A stretch of 64,000 nt of DNA from assembly GCA_951799405.1 (NCBI GenBank), contig OX637343.1:16656524-16720523 (forward strand). The letters run 5' to 3'. The notes beneath the pieces were generated by a model. It worked only from the letters and a program-made list of their open reading frames with translations, had not been told where the DNA came from and did no database searches. Positions within the stretch are counted from its first letter, which is position 1. The number at the start of each line of letters is the position of its first letter. This stretch comes from Agapetus fuscipes (taxonomy: Eukaryota; Arthropoda; Insecta; Trichoptera; Glossosomatidae). Positions 41,178 through 51,776 of the stretch are shown here, piece after piece. Made by a program: the position numbers and the translations under genes.

Positions 41178-42317
41178 TTAATCTAATTTGATTATGTCCT
41201 TGATGTGATATTTATTTATAACATTTGTGTCTATATCTTTTAATACATAGACTATCTTGCTAACTTTCTTTTCTATTCTGGCTTTGACAAATTTTGGAGC
41301 CAACTTTGTACAGAAGTATTTCCCTGCATTTGATTGTATGAAATTTTTACGCCATACAATATCCCCTTGATCATAGACACGATTTGATCTACCTTTATTA
41401 TAATAATTTGCATTTTTATTATATGCATCCCATAAATTTTCTGTTACAATTTTGTATAATGTGTTTAATTCCTTCATTTTATCTTTATACATATCTCTAT
41501 ATTTATCTAAATCTTCCTTTGATTCTATTTCATCATTTACTATTTCACCATGAATTTCACCATTTAGTACAATCTCCCTACCTCTTGCTAATACATTAGG
41601 TGTGTATCCTGTTGCTAAATTGACTGTATTATTTATTATGCTTTGTACTGAATCTAAAAAAGTATCCCATTTTCTTTGTTCATTTTCAACAAAAATAGCT
41701 AATGTGTATCCTATTGTTCTATTATATGTCTCTACATTATTGCACATGGGAGTATATAAAGTTGTATAAAATATTTTCTGTACTCCATATGAGTACATAA
41801 AATCTTTAAATGCATTAGACTTTAAATTCTTTCCATTATCTGTTATTATTGTTTGCGGTACTCCTTCTGTTAAAAATATTTTATTTTCTATTAATTTTAC
41901 TATTTCTTCTGTAGTAGCTCTTCTTAAAGGAAATAACCAACAATATTTGGTAAAAACATCTATTATTGATAATATATGTATATAGCCCGTACTTGATTTT
42001 GGTAATGGTCCTATCAAATCAATACTCAGCATTTTTAACGGTCTATCCACTCTTTTTCTATTTTCCATTTTTCCTGCTGGAGGTAAATTATTCGGCTTAT
42101 ACATTTTACATTTTTGACATTTATTTATAAAACTTTTTATATCTGCATACATATTTTTCCAATAGTAACATCTTGATATGTATTTATAAGTTTTAAAAAT
42201 ACCTACATGTCCATTATCATGATGATTCTTTATTATAGTTAATCTATTGTCTATAATAGGTATCTCTTTCCAATTATATTCCTCTGTGAAAGGATTATCA
42301 TCATTTGCTGTATATTT
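41178..42317 (-). CDS. Retroelement integrase (HHCC zinc finger, DDE core, C-terminal domain)
   Basis: The frame is open from 42317 to a stop at 41178-41180; the first in-frame ATG is at 42150-42152. Upstream of that ATG it encodes a HHDNGH motif that, with CQKC just after the ATG, makes the HHCC zinc finger. Counting from the ATG, the catalytic triad is D45 (SIDLIGP), D105 (ITDNGK) and E141 (NVETYNR), with exactly 35 residues between D105 and E141, so the active site looks intact. The C-terminal part (GDIVWRKNF, KLAPKFVKARI, YHIKDI) matches the DNA-binding tail of insect gypsy-type integrases. A TGA at 42318-42320 and the lack of any reverse transcriptase upstream show a deletion joined to the 5' leader. 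Confidence 0.88.
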   Translation of the reverse strand, partial: KYTANDDNPFTEEYNWKEIPIIDNRLTIIKNHHDNGHVGIFKTYKYISRCYYWKNMYADIKSFINKCQKCKMYKPNNLPPAGKMENRKRVDRPLKMLSIDLIGPLPKSSTGYIHILSIIDVFTKYCWLFPLRRATTEEIVKLIENKIFLTEGVPQTIITDNGKNLKSNAFKDFMYSYGVQKIFYTTLYTPMCNNVETYNRTIGYTLAIFVENEQRKWDTFLDSVQSIINNTVNLATGYTPNVLARGREIVLNGEIHGEIVNDEIESKEDLDKYRDMYKDKMKELNTLYKIVTENLWDAYNKNANYYNKGRSNRVYDQGDIVWRKNFIQSNAGKYFCTKLAPKFVKARIEKKVSKIVYVLKDIDTNVINKYHIKDIIKLD

Positions 42318-42320
42318 TCA

Positions 42321-42773
42321 ATTTATGCAATTAGAGAATAAATCATTTCATCTCAAAAAAAATTTCATACAAATTAAATATAACACCATCTATATATATT
42401 TATCTAAACTGATTTGAAACAAACTGGTTCATATCCATTCTTCATTCTCCCGCGACGTTCGATTTTTAAATGTTCATTTCTTCCGAACGTAGGTAGGTAA
42501 TTTGAATTCTCTTGCCTTCAATATTTTCAAAACAGCCGTTCAATATTTTCAAAACCGCCTTTTAAAACTTGCAATTTCTTGTTTTAAATTGTATAAGTTG
42601 ATGCCTTCAATAGCTTTTAAACGTGTTGATGCTTTCACAACCATCAATCTGTCCAATTTTAATTATTTCATATATTGTATTGTTTTCAATGTCATTTGTT
42701 GAAATCGACTGTCATTTGTTTTTGTTTGTGAAAAATTTTCTTATAGGAATTTCATTTACAGATTTTTTCTTTT
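42321..42773 (-). other. LTR element 5' leader
   Basis: About 450 bp of AT-rich sequence between the primer binding site and the integrase frame. No gag-like coding is visible. It contains short repeats of AATATTTTCAAAAC near 42521-42556. Confidence 0.5.
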
Positions 42774-42786
42774 ACGTTGGGCGCCA
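42774..42786 (-). other. Primer binding site (tRNA-Lys type)
   Basis: On the minus strand TGGCGCCCAACGT starts three bases after the 5' LTR and matches the complement of the 3' end of tRNA-Lys(1,2) for 13 bases, as in gypsy and many retroviruses. Confidence 0.8.
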
Positions 42787-42789
42787 AAA

Positions 42790-43051
42790 TGTGAGGGTTT
42801 TTCTTCTGTCCTGCTGATTGACACAATTAATAATATAACATACACACTTTAATATGTTTACTTTTATTTCTTTCACAATGTATACACAATTAACCACAGC
42901 ACAATAATATTCTTTATTCTTAATTACACCGGCTTGTAGCTCTCACGCCAGGCAAGCTTCCTCCCCCTTTCTGCATTCCTTTGTTTTCCTTTTCATTCAA
43001 ATTCAAATCTCATGTTCCATTTTACCTAACAAACAAATCCATCTCGTTACA
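42790..43051 (-). repeat. 5' LTR
   Basis: 262 bp, same sequence as 40281-40542. In the element's own orientation this is the upstream LTR and should hold the promoter. Confidence 0.9.
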
Positions 43052-43096
43052 AGGTTTCTTTTTAATAAGTATACAAGTGGAGATAATATGAATGAA

Positions 43097-43516
43097 TTAA
43101 AGAATGAAAAAAAAAACGGATTTTACTGACCGTGCAAAAGAGAAGAACGATTTTCTCTACGTTTTGTCGGAGTCATATCCCACGTCCTCAGGAGACGTGT
43201 ATCCTCTACAAAGAGGAACCGCAAACTATTGAATTATTGTTGTTTGATTGAGGCTGAAGGTTGTAGGTACTTTTATTAACCTTCAGTGATGCATCCATAG
43301 ATGTCGCAATAGCCCCAGTTGTACAGAAGGACGATATTATGTCTTCTTGTGAAATCGTCCGATTAATTAAAGGGTGGATCATAGAAGTTAGTACTGGCCT
43401 CCATATACTGGAAAGTTTGTAACTGTCATCTCTGTTGAAGTTGGGGTGCCTGTGTACGAAAATCGTTCTTCTCTTTTGCACGGTCAGTAAAATCCGTATT
43501 TTTTTTCATTCTTTAA
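43097..43516. mobile_element. PLE-derived element with inverted ends
   Basis: The left arm (43097-43155, ACGGATTTTACTGACCGTGC, GAGAAGAACGATTTTC) is the inverse of the right arm (43458-43516). Between them lie a degenerate hammerhead (43152-43195) and about 260 bp that read on the minus strand as a 91-codon frame ending NNNNSIVCGSSL. A sister copy of the whole structure is at 57431-58115. Confidence 0.6.
43152..43195 (-). ncRNA. Degenerate hammerhead-like motif
   Basis: TCTC, CTGAGGA, C, broken stem GTGG/CCGAC, AAAA where GAAA is expected, CGT, A, GAGA. Helix I (TCTC/GAGA) is kept but the core has lost the essential G, so it should be inactive. Confidence 0.5.
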
Positions 43517-43600
43517 AATGTCTCACGACCGTAATCATAATTTAAAATCTTTTATACTGATGAATACTGATAAATTTCTTAGAAAGCATTATGTTCTTAC

Positions 43601-43719
43601 CGATTTCTAAGTACTTCTGATGTAGCGTGTCGTACTCGTCCCACACGATGGTCTTGTATCTGTTTCTCTCTCTCGAAATAGGAAGGACGGATTCTTGACG
43701 ATGATACTCATTCGGATTC
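43601..43719 (-). CDS. Nlg: Neuroligin, penultimate coding exon
   Basis: 119 bp between a TTTTTTGTTTCAG acceptor and an AATCG|GTAAGAAC donor. It reads NPNEYHRQESVLPISRERNR, then YKTIVWDEYDTLHQKYLEI, the segment that in neuroligins links the ...GxPN region to the KPR...HFRAHQ segment. The last base joins GT of the next exon to make the Gly before MKPRMKN. The first base completes a codon begun in an exon not present in the window. 39 full codons, no stop, correct phase at the downstream join. Confidence 0.9.
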
Positions 43720-43761
43720 CTGAAACAAAAAAAAATATATGTTTCTCAATTTCATTCAAGT

Positions 43762-44070
43762 TCAGTCAATAGCTCAGTTGGTAGAATGCTTGCATTCCAT
43801 GCCGAGAACAAAGGTTCGATCCGCAACGAGGGTGTTAGAAATTATTTTCCGTTTCGGTGTTTATTTCCAACCCAAAGTATAGATTATTCAGTCCTCACAA
43901 GAAAGGAGAACAAACCCCCTCGGGAGCTGGGAAAACCCCACTTTAACTGATGCTGTTGGCGCGCGACCGGTCCTTTTACCCGTAAAAATAAATAGGTCCC
44001 GAAGCGCCACATGCGACACAGGCAAGAAGTTTATTATTTGTGTAGCTTAGTTGCGTTGCGTTAATGCATC
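43762..44070 (+). repeat. R3 SINE
   Basis: TCAGTCAATAGCTCAGTTGG with AGGTTCGATCCGC, body to GTGTAGCTTAGTTGCGTTGC. It lies 43 bp upstream of the neuroligin exon, antisense to it. Confidence 0.8.
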
Positions 44071-44296
44071 AAAATATTTTTTGTCTTGTCAATTTAGTAA
44101 GTGTCTTCTTGAAAATGACGTGCAAGTCGAAAGTACCTACTCGAGGTGAAATCAATACTCAACTTGTGAAAACAAAACACTGTTTTTTTTATTTTTATAC
44201 TTTCTCATAAAAAGGAATTTTCAGTGCAGAAATAAATTATATATAAAACATATTTTCAATAAATATTAAATTCAGGGCCTTGTGTTGTATTAAATA
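44071..44296. other. No gene seen
   Basis: AT-rich intronic sequence. Confidence 0.35.
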
Positions 44297-45240
44297 CTAG
44301 CAGTACCCGGCGTGTTTCACTACGCCATTTGGGCATGTGGTATCATTTTTTTTCTACAGATATAAGAGGAAACAACAGGATCAAAAAAAAAAGTGTGCTA
44401 ATCGGAATCAAGCTTCACACAATTTATCTCTAGGTTAATCTTCACGTTTTCTAAAAAAAAAGGTCTAGGTATAACTGTTAAGCAGCAGAGCCAAGCATAG
44501 GGAAAATCGATTGCGGTGCTCCATTTATATTTAAGATAAAAAAATCGGCTATGTAACGTCACTCATCTAATCTATTCTAAGTTGCATGGATATTATTGTT
44601 ACATTTAGAATTCACATTAAGTGCATGCCCACAAGCAGACACGTATAAGTTCACACTTGCACATTCTGCGTGTGAACCTACAACATAAAAACCCAAATCT
44701 CAAATGAACATACACCCTGCAACTCTTTGCTGACCTTCCCTGAAACAGGGGTGACATTGGCAGAGTGAACCATTTTCTATTTATAGTTGGTCAGATGCAT
44801 ATTGACCTATACAAGAAAAGAATATAAACAATAAATTAAATTTTATAATCATATAATTAAAGAACTAATCTATAAAATTCACTATACTCTTTGAGCAAAG
44901 TGAAGAAATAAATGTATTCCAAACAATCAGGAATATTTTTCAATGTAACCGCACTGTGAAACGTATGCAGTTGGGGAAAATGCTTCATACAATATGATGC
45001 ACTTAAGTGTTTTTTCAACTATCTCCATAAAAGTGTTTAATTTATGTTGAATTTTTGACTCCCTGTCCTGTCTTTATCCCGGCCAAGTGAATTCACATTT
45101 TTTCCCCACATTTAAAATGTGCTCTATCCATTATTTCAATAAGTGAAAGTTTTAGGTAGTGCACACGGAACATTTTCTATTGACAACAAAATTGTAAGTC
45201 GCACGGCCGGGTTAGGTAAAAGGCAAACATTTTGTTTATC

Positions 45241-45558
45241 TTGGTAGAGTGCTTGCATTCCATGCTGAAAGCTCGGGTTCGAATCCCACCGAGGGTGTCA
45301 GAAATGATTTCCCGTTTCGGTGTTTATTTCAAACCCCAAAGTAAAATACCGGCAAGGTTTACTCAGCCTTCACAAGAAATGAGTACCAGCACTCTCGGGA
45401 GCTGGGAAACCTCCACTTCAACTGAAGTGGTTGGCGTAAGGCCGGCCCCCTTACCTGTAAAAATAAATAGGTTCAACTCGCCACATGCGACCCCTTCGGG
45501 GATAACGCGGCAAGAAGTTACACTATATGTGTAGCTTAGTTGCGTTTGCGTTTTTGCG
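45241..45558 (+). repeat. R3 SINE inserted in CRU copy 3
   Basis: TTGGTAGAGTGCTTGCATTC with GGTTCGAATCCCACC to GTTGCGTTTGCGTTTTTGCG. 5'-truncated by about 20 bp, so box A is damaged. Absent from the matching position in CRU 1 (9890) and CRU 2 (13620), so it is younger than the CRU duplication. Confidence 0.85.
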
Positions 45559-45877
45559 TTTGGACCATTGTCACATAGAAGAAAGACGTTTAACCGCCGA
45601 GAAAAAAACGATCTTTAAATTTGTGGTGAGTATATAATTTTACAGAAATGCGGTTTTTGAAAAAACAACTATATTATGTTTATTTTAATTAAAAGTATGT
45701 TTCAATAAAAGGTTTTAATAATAATAATATATTTCAATATGGTCTTCTAGTTGTGACCTACGAACTTTCGTTTATCGTATTTTTTATAAGTGCGGGATAT
45801 AAAAGCTTTCTTACATTTCTAAAATTCAACTTGGAATACTTGAATAACATTTTTTAATTTGGAACTTTTGTCTAGGC

Positions 45878-46427
45878 CAGGGGTCGGCAACCTTTTGAGT
45901 CGGAAGAGCCAAAAATTACAATTTACAAATTTCAAAGCTTTTCCTTGACTTATAGGTTGGTATGAGGCTGACCACCAATACTGTAAAAAATGGTTCACTT
46001 TGCCAATGTCGCCCCTGTTTCAGGGAAGGTCGGCAAGAGTTGCAGGGCTTATGTTCATTTAAGATTGGGTTTTTATATTGTAGTTCCACATGCGGTATCT
46101 ATGTGTGAGCGCGAAATTATGCGTGTCTGCTTATGGGAATGCATTTGATGTGAATCTCAAATGATACATATCTTATTTTGGATTTGGATTTGTAAAGATC
46201 CACAAATGTTTTTTTGCCAACAATAAATAGCGTCGATGGGGCGGGGAGAGGGTGAAAAGCGAGTACAAGTAGCGGAGAGATCGTTAATCGATTCAGAACG
46301 ATTTAGTTTTTTTCGATCAGAAGTATAATTCTGTGTTTTTTTAATATTTGCGTATGAAGCCAAAGAGCCGTAACTTCACACCCAAAGAGCCGCATGTGGC
46401 TGGTGAGCCGCAGGTTGCTTACCCCTA
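45878..46427. mobile_element. hAT-like MITE with a nested R1, in CRU copy 3
   Basis: Ends CAGGGGTCGGCAACCTTTTG and GCAGGTTGCTTACCCCTA. The R1 inside starts near 45942 and carries a private 4-bp TATC repeat (GCGGTATCTATGTGTGAG). Confidence 0.65.
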
Positions 46428-47742
46428 ACCAAACCGATATCGATCCACCATATTTGTAAAAAGTCCGGTCTATAGCTTAGTTGGTAGAGTAACTGCATTC
46501 CATGCCGAGATCTCGAGTTAGAATCCCACTGAAGTTGTCAGAAATTATTTCTCGTTTCAGTGTTTATTTCTAACCCAAAATAAAATACCGGCAAGGCTTA
46601 CTCAGCCTTCATAAGAAATGAGTGTCAAGCCACTCAGGAGCTGAATAACATCCATTTCAAGTTGGCGTAAAGTAAAAGTTACTGGGTTGTTCATTTTAGA
46701 TTTGGATTTTAAATTATGAGTAGGTACACATGCAGCATTTGTAAGCGTGAACTTACATGTGTCTACTTGTGAGCATGCATTTTATATGAATCTTTAATGT
46801 AAATGTATATTTGCAACTAAGATTATGTATTGTAGTTGAATATAATGGTCTTCTTCTATTGGGTGGTTTCAAAATTTACCAACCTCGTTGCTGAAATATT
46901 GAGAATTGAGAACCATTGTTTATTTGATCACCATCAAACTTCACAGGATTCATTCTAAAAATATGTTACCTGTTTCCTGAAAATTTCGTCAAAATCGGAT
47001 GAGCGGTTTATGAGTATAGGGAACATACATACATACATACATACATACATACATACATACATACATACATACATACATACATACATACATACACACATCC
47101 TTCTTTATAGATATAGATAGATAGATTGCATTCCATGCCGAGATCTCGAGTTAGAATCCCACCGAAGTTGTCAGAAATTATTTCCCGTTTCAGTGTTTAT
47201 TTTAAACCCAAAATAAAATACCGGCAAGTCTTACTCAGCCTTCATAAGAAATGAGTGTCAATCCACTCAGGAGCTGAATAACATCCATTTCAAGTTGGCG
47301 TAAAGTAAAAGTTACTGGGTTGTTCATTTTAGATTTGGATTTTAAATTATGAGTGGGTACACATGCAGCATTTGTAAGCGTGAACTTACATGTGTCTACT
47401 TGTGAGCATGCACTTTATATGAATCTTTAATGTAAATGTATATTTGCAACAAAGATTATGTATTGTAGTTGAATATAATGGTCGTCTTCTATTGGGTGGT
47501 TTCGAAATTTACCGACCTCGTTGCTGAAATATCGAGAATTGAGAACCACTGTTTATTTGATCACCATCAAACTTCACAGGATTCGTTCTAAGAATATGTT
47601 ACATGTTTCCTGAAAATTTCGTCAAAATCGGATGAGCGGTTTATGAGTCTATAGGGGACATACATACATACATACATACATACATACATACATACATACA
47701 TACATACATACATACATACATCCTTCTTTATAGATATAGATT

Positions 47743-48214
47743 TCAAATTCATCGAGAATTTGTATCAATTTTAATGATAAACCTTTTCATGGGCTAAACA
47801 ATATGGCGCACTTAAAAAAGGTCTACGCAGGGCACCAAAGTAAGAGGCCACTCTGGCATATTACCAGCTTACACGAGTATAGGGAATACCCTGAAAAAGG
47901 GATTACAAGAGCAAATATCAGAGACCGTTTATTGTCGTAATGAATAAATGAGAATTTTCCATCAAAGCTTTGCGAAATGTATGGCAGATCATAAAACACT
48001 CGGACGAAAGGATTTTTGATGAAGGACAAGGGATGCGAACTCATTACAACACACATGACTTGATATGAAATTCTTTCATGATGAAATTGTCTTATTGAAA
48101 ATTTTTGCTCCAAAAATATTTCATATCCTTAATTTTTTTTGTCAATACCTACTATTTTTCAAGGTTTCGAACAGTACCTAGACATTGTTTTTTTAAGCAT
48201 TGTTTTAATAATCT
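47743..48214. other. No gene seen
   Basis: A 96-codon minus frame at 47823-48113 has no recognisable domain. Otherwise unassigned intronic DNA. Confidence 0.3.
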
Positions 48215-48716
48215 ATAATGTATAATCTAAGTCGCAAAGATATTTAAACATTTAAAGCTCATATCAAATGCATGCTCACAAACAAACACGTGTATTTCAC
48301 GCTTACGAATGCTGAATGTGTACTAACAAATAAAATCCCAAGCTCAAATGAACATAAGCCCAGCAAACTTTTGCCAACCTTCCCTGGAACAGGGGTGACG
48401 TTGACAAAGTGAACCATTGTTTACAGCATGGGTGGTAAGCCGCATACCAACCTATCTAATCTAATCTAATCTAATCTAAGTTGCAAAGATATGTTACATT
48501 GGAGAGTCACATTACATGCATTCTCACAACCAGACACGTACAAGTTCGCGCTTGCACATGCCTCATGTGAACCTACAACATAAAAACCAAATCTCAAATG
48601 GACATACACCCTGCAACTCTTGCCGTCCTTCCCTGAAACAGGGGGGACATAAGCAAAGTGAACCATTATTTACAGTATGGGTGGTCAGCCGCATACCAAC
48701 CTATAAGTCAAGGAAT
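48215..48716 (-). repeat. Two R1 copies head to tail
   Basis: First copy 48215-48455 (AATCTATAATGTATAATCTA to GCCGCATACCAACCTA), second 48456-48716 (four TCTAA units to AACCTATAAGTCAAGGAA). The first stops exactly where the second's TCTAA tail begins. Confidence 0.8.
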
Positions 48717-49389
48717 GAAATATGACTATTTTAAAACACAAAATACCATACATTAAATATGAAACCGGAAATATTAAAGCACAAAGAGACCAAGAGTATG
48801 AATATTACTGAAAATTAATTGTGAAATAATCGGTGGGTCTTTTCGCTTGAATGTCCAGACAAAGGTTGTATTGTTGGTCCAGTGGCGGATGAAAGGGCTC
48901 CACCGAGTGGCCGCGCGACCTGCAAAATAATAAATTACCCGCAAAATTTATTGCTAAATATGCCAATAGAGCCGTGAGCCCCTGAATCCAGTTATTGGTA
49001 TACTGTACCCCGAGTTTACAACTTCTCAATAATTGCGTTTACCCAAAAAATTATGAAAACTAGATTAGCGTCTCTTACGAGCGTTTCAATTTCAGTTAAT
49101 TTTTTGAAGAAACGCTTTGGTTGAGTTTACACGTGTAGTTTTGTGTTTGGAGTATTGAATGCAAATGATGAGTTTGGAATTGAAGGTACTATGTATAGAG
49201 AACTGACAATTTTAATCCGAAATCTAAGATCTGTTTAAGCAGAGCATAACTATAATCTGTACTTGAATAATGACAAGTCGAATCTAGGTTTGTTTTGATT
49301 TCTATTTTGTAAAAAAATTCAAATATATTGGTACAAATTTATGAGTCCGATTGCGTGGCATGCTTATGTGTTTGTGTCCACCTGCGTAC
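48717..49389. other. No gene confirmed
   Basis: 48805-48906 on the minus strand is an open stretch after TTTATTATTTTGCAG. The sequence CCAGTGGCGGATGAAAGGGC within it looks more like a transposon end than an exon. Nothing else is supported. Confidence 0.3.
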
Positions 49390-49482
49390 TGCAGGCAGAT
49401 TTTGGGGAAAACCACTCTTTAATACTTTCCGTACACTTTACTTTACTCAAGTTTTGCAACTCCTACTCAGGGTACTGTATAG
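49390..49482. mobile_element. Half of the MITE at 1139-1317
   Basis: GCAGATTTTGGGGAAAACCA, CTCTTTAATACTTTCCGTAC and AAGTTTTGCAACTCCTACTC match the inverse of 1105-1188. Confidence 0.5.
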
Positions 49483-50469
49483 TCTACTGTGAGTTTTAAT
49501 GTGTGCATGTGCCCAAACACGTAGTTGTTGGTATGCGTAACTAGAATAATATTGAACAATACATAGGTGTATGGAAAGACTCACTATAGAAGGGTTTGGA
49601 ATATGCAAGAGGCGTCCATTTAGATTTTAGATGCTATATATTTGGACCGTAATTGCGTGAGAGACCAGAGTGGTTTGAAACGTTGTAACTCGTAGTTGAT
49701 AAGCTAGAGCAAGAAAAGTAATAAGTACATTGTAACCGATATTGTGTACAATAAATATTGTTAATTAAATAAATTGCAGTTTGATTAAAATAACCCAACT
49801 AAAATCATAAAAAATATTTTTATGATTGTACCGGGTTCAATTTAATAGAAATTGAGATTTTTGAGAGAGGTTTTAATGAGAGAGATTGCGGTGTTTTCCC
49901 TACGACCTACTTAAATTTTTAGTGTGGACCGAAATACTTACAAAGGTACATATTTTATTATATTCAAAGATTTACAAAGTAATTTAATACTAAATATACG
50001 CTGTTCATTGTATGCTACAATGCAAAGGTTTTAAATAAACATCAAGAATAATTGTTTGAGAAATTCTAGATAAATTTTGAGCGCAGAGCTTTTCGGTGCT
50101 GGGTTTTATTACAAAAAGGAACAAAAACAAACAAACTGTTTCCTTTAGTATAATTTAATGATAATACTTTGTCCGCAAGCGTTCCTTTTCCGCACTGCAC
50201 ACAAGCATCTCTCAGAGAGCAACTGCAGAAAGAGCTTAACACAATTCTGTAACTATTGCAGTGAGTGTGTACGGTGCAGGAGATAGTTTTGGTACTGAAT
50301 AGTGCAAAAAAGACCGGACTGTATGCTTCATTTTTTTTTTCTTTGAAAAAGTATTAAAATTTTTGCTCTTAAATATAACTATTTGGTGGCAGTATTTCCC
50401 ACCAGAAGAGAAAAAAGGATCGTTTAACCTATGGTAATTTACCAATGTATATCATAGTAGGTTATATAT
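49483..50469. other. No gene seen
   Basis: Nearly 1 kb of AT-rich sequence. No ORF or repeat that I can support. Confidence 0.35.
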
Positions 50470-50477
50470 ATTGGTAG

Positions 50478-50705
50478 CAGTGGCAAAGGGTGCCATACAA
50501 GTCGATTCCCATCGGTTTTCCGTTTAAAATGAGGCAAATATAATAATTAAGTAGACTGCATGGTTTCAATGGGGAATAAATACGTATTGTTTATTTGGTT
50601 TTAAATGTATTTTGTTACTTTGTGCCTATATTTTTAACTACTTTGTTACATCATTTTAAAAGGGAAGCTGATGAGAACCGGCATGTATGGCACTCTTCGC
50701 CACTG
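50478..50705. mobile_element. hAT-type MITE with 8-bp target duplication
   Basis: CAGTGGCAAAGGGTGCCATA at the left and its near inverse TGGCACTCTTCGCCACTG at the right. Flanked by ATTGGTAG (50470-50477) and ATGGGTAG (50706-50713), an 8-bp duplication with one change. 228 bp, non-coding. The ends CAGTGG...CCACTG and the 8-bp duplication are standard for hAT. Confidence 0.75.
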
Positions 50706-50713
50706 ATGGGTAG

Positions 50714-51282
50714 TCCTATCCTTCATTGGAAGTGCTTTTTTTAGATATCCTTCCAGAATTTATCTTTGCAGTACATAGATATAGATTATAATTTAGTATG
50801 TCAAAGATATTTCACAAGAAAAAACTTGCAGACAAAATTTATGCAGAGTTCTTAGTCCTAAGCTCTGGTATGTACGAGCTAGGTATGTATACTATGAACA
50901 TTTAGCACATAGTTTCTAGAGTGTTTGGTATCAGAATGTACGTGGAAACTATGCGCAAGTGTGCTGTTGGCAGTAGTTGGGAACTGGCAAGCAGAACCAT
51001 GGTCAGAAATTAGGACAAGTGAGTCCACGGGCACTTAGTGGGTCCTCACATATAATGGCCCACTTAATATTAATTTCAAGATAGATTGCACAACTTCGCC
51101 TCTAACTAATTCACGTTTAAATATTAACAAGATACAGTTCGAAAGCGCTGTAGCTATGAATATGATACTCAACAGTTTGTGAGTTACACTAGAATTTCAT
51201 ATAAAACTAATAAATTATACATTGTTTTTTTTTCATCACGAGTTGACTTTACGAGAGACTTTACACTTAATTTTCAAGAGGA
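50714..51282. other. No gene seen
   Basis: Unassigned sequence of ordinary composition. Confidence 0.35.
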
Positions 51283-51530
51283 CAACTTGACTTATAGGTT
51301 GGTATGCGTCTGACCACCCATACTGTAAAAAATGGTCCACTTTGCCAATGCTGTTTCAGGGAAGGTCGGCAAGAGTTGCAGGGCTTATGTTCATTTTAGA
51401 TTGGGTTTTTATATTGTAGGTCCACATGCGACATGTGTGAGCGCGAAATTATGCGTGTCTGCTTGTGGGAATACATTCAATATGAATCTCAAATGATACA
51501 TATCTTTGCAGCTTAGATTTAGATTTAGTG
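51283..51530 (+). repeat. R1 repeat
   Basis: ACAACTTGACTTATAGGTTG to GCAGCTTAGATTTAGATTTA, with a 7-bp deletion in the CACCCCTG block. Confidence 0.8.
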
Positions 51531-51776
51531 GGTTCTGAAAGAAACATGAAGAGTTCCTTTTTCAATATAAAAATACCAAACTCTCTGTTATCAATTCACC
51601 TATATATTGTTCTCGCAAGATAAAGTGTATCACAACAACATATCGAACGAGCGAAAATACTCATAAATTACACAAAAAAGCTTCGCGCACAAACACAGAA
51701 TAACTCTGTATAATCCGACGTCGACAATGTTAATTCAATAGGGGAAACACAGTTACGTTCAGAGCCGAAAAAAAAC
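51531..51776. other. No gene seen
   Basis: Becomes CpG-richer after 51650 (TTCGCGCAC, CCGACGTCGAC). Confidence 0.3.

Larger units (their letters stand above)
40277..43055 (-). mobile_element. Integrase-only LTR retroelement (gypsy-like), young insertion
   Basis: Two 262-bp LTRs (40281-40542 and 42790-43051), identical by eye and bounded TGTGAG...TTACA, lie inside a 4-bp target duplication AGGT (40277-40280, 43052-43055). The element is oriented minus, in the same sense as neuroligin. The internal region is only 2247 bp. It has a tRNA-Lys-type primer binding site, a purine tract and one coding region, an integrase. Gag, protease, reverse transcriptase and RNase H are missing. Identical LTRs mean it inserted recently, so missing functions must have been supplied in trans. 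Confidence 0.88.
38288..43600 (-). other. Neuroligin intron (5.3 kb) loaded with transposons
   Basis: Bounded by CCGATT/GTAAGAAC (donor, minus strand) and TTGTTACAG (acceptor). The phase fits: codon GGT is split G|GT. It contains a hammerhead motif, an M1 relic, an LTR element and a PLE palindrome. 38464-38490 is a C/CT-rich simple repeat. 38592-39650 and 39870-40276 hold nothing I can name. Confidence 0.85.
44297..47742 (+). mobile_element. Composite repeat unit CRU, copy 3
   Basis: Same content and order as copies 1 and 2, 28 kb away, starting CTAGCAGTACCCGGCGTGTT. The hAT-like MITE is at 45878-46427, with sub-units at about 46475-47120 and 47125-47742 (CATA runs at 47024-47096 and 47659-47720). 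Its one large difference is an R3 SINE inserted at 45241-45558. It should lie in the next neuroligin intron. Confidence 0.75.

Noticed and set aside
48805..48906. Possible neuroligin or other exon after TTATTTTGCAG on the minus strand
   Set aside because: The frame shows no match to neuroligin segments, and the CCAGTGGCGGATG word looks like a transposon end. No in-phase donor was found.
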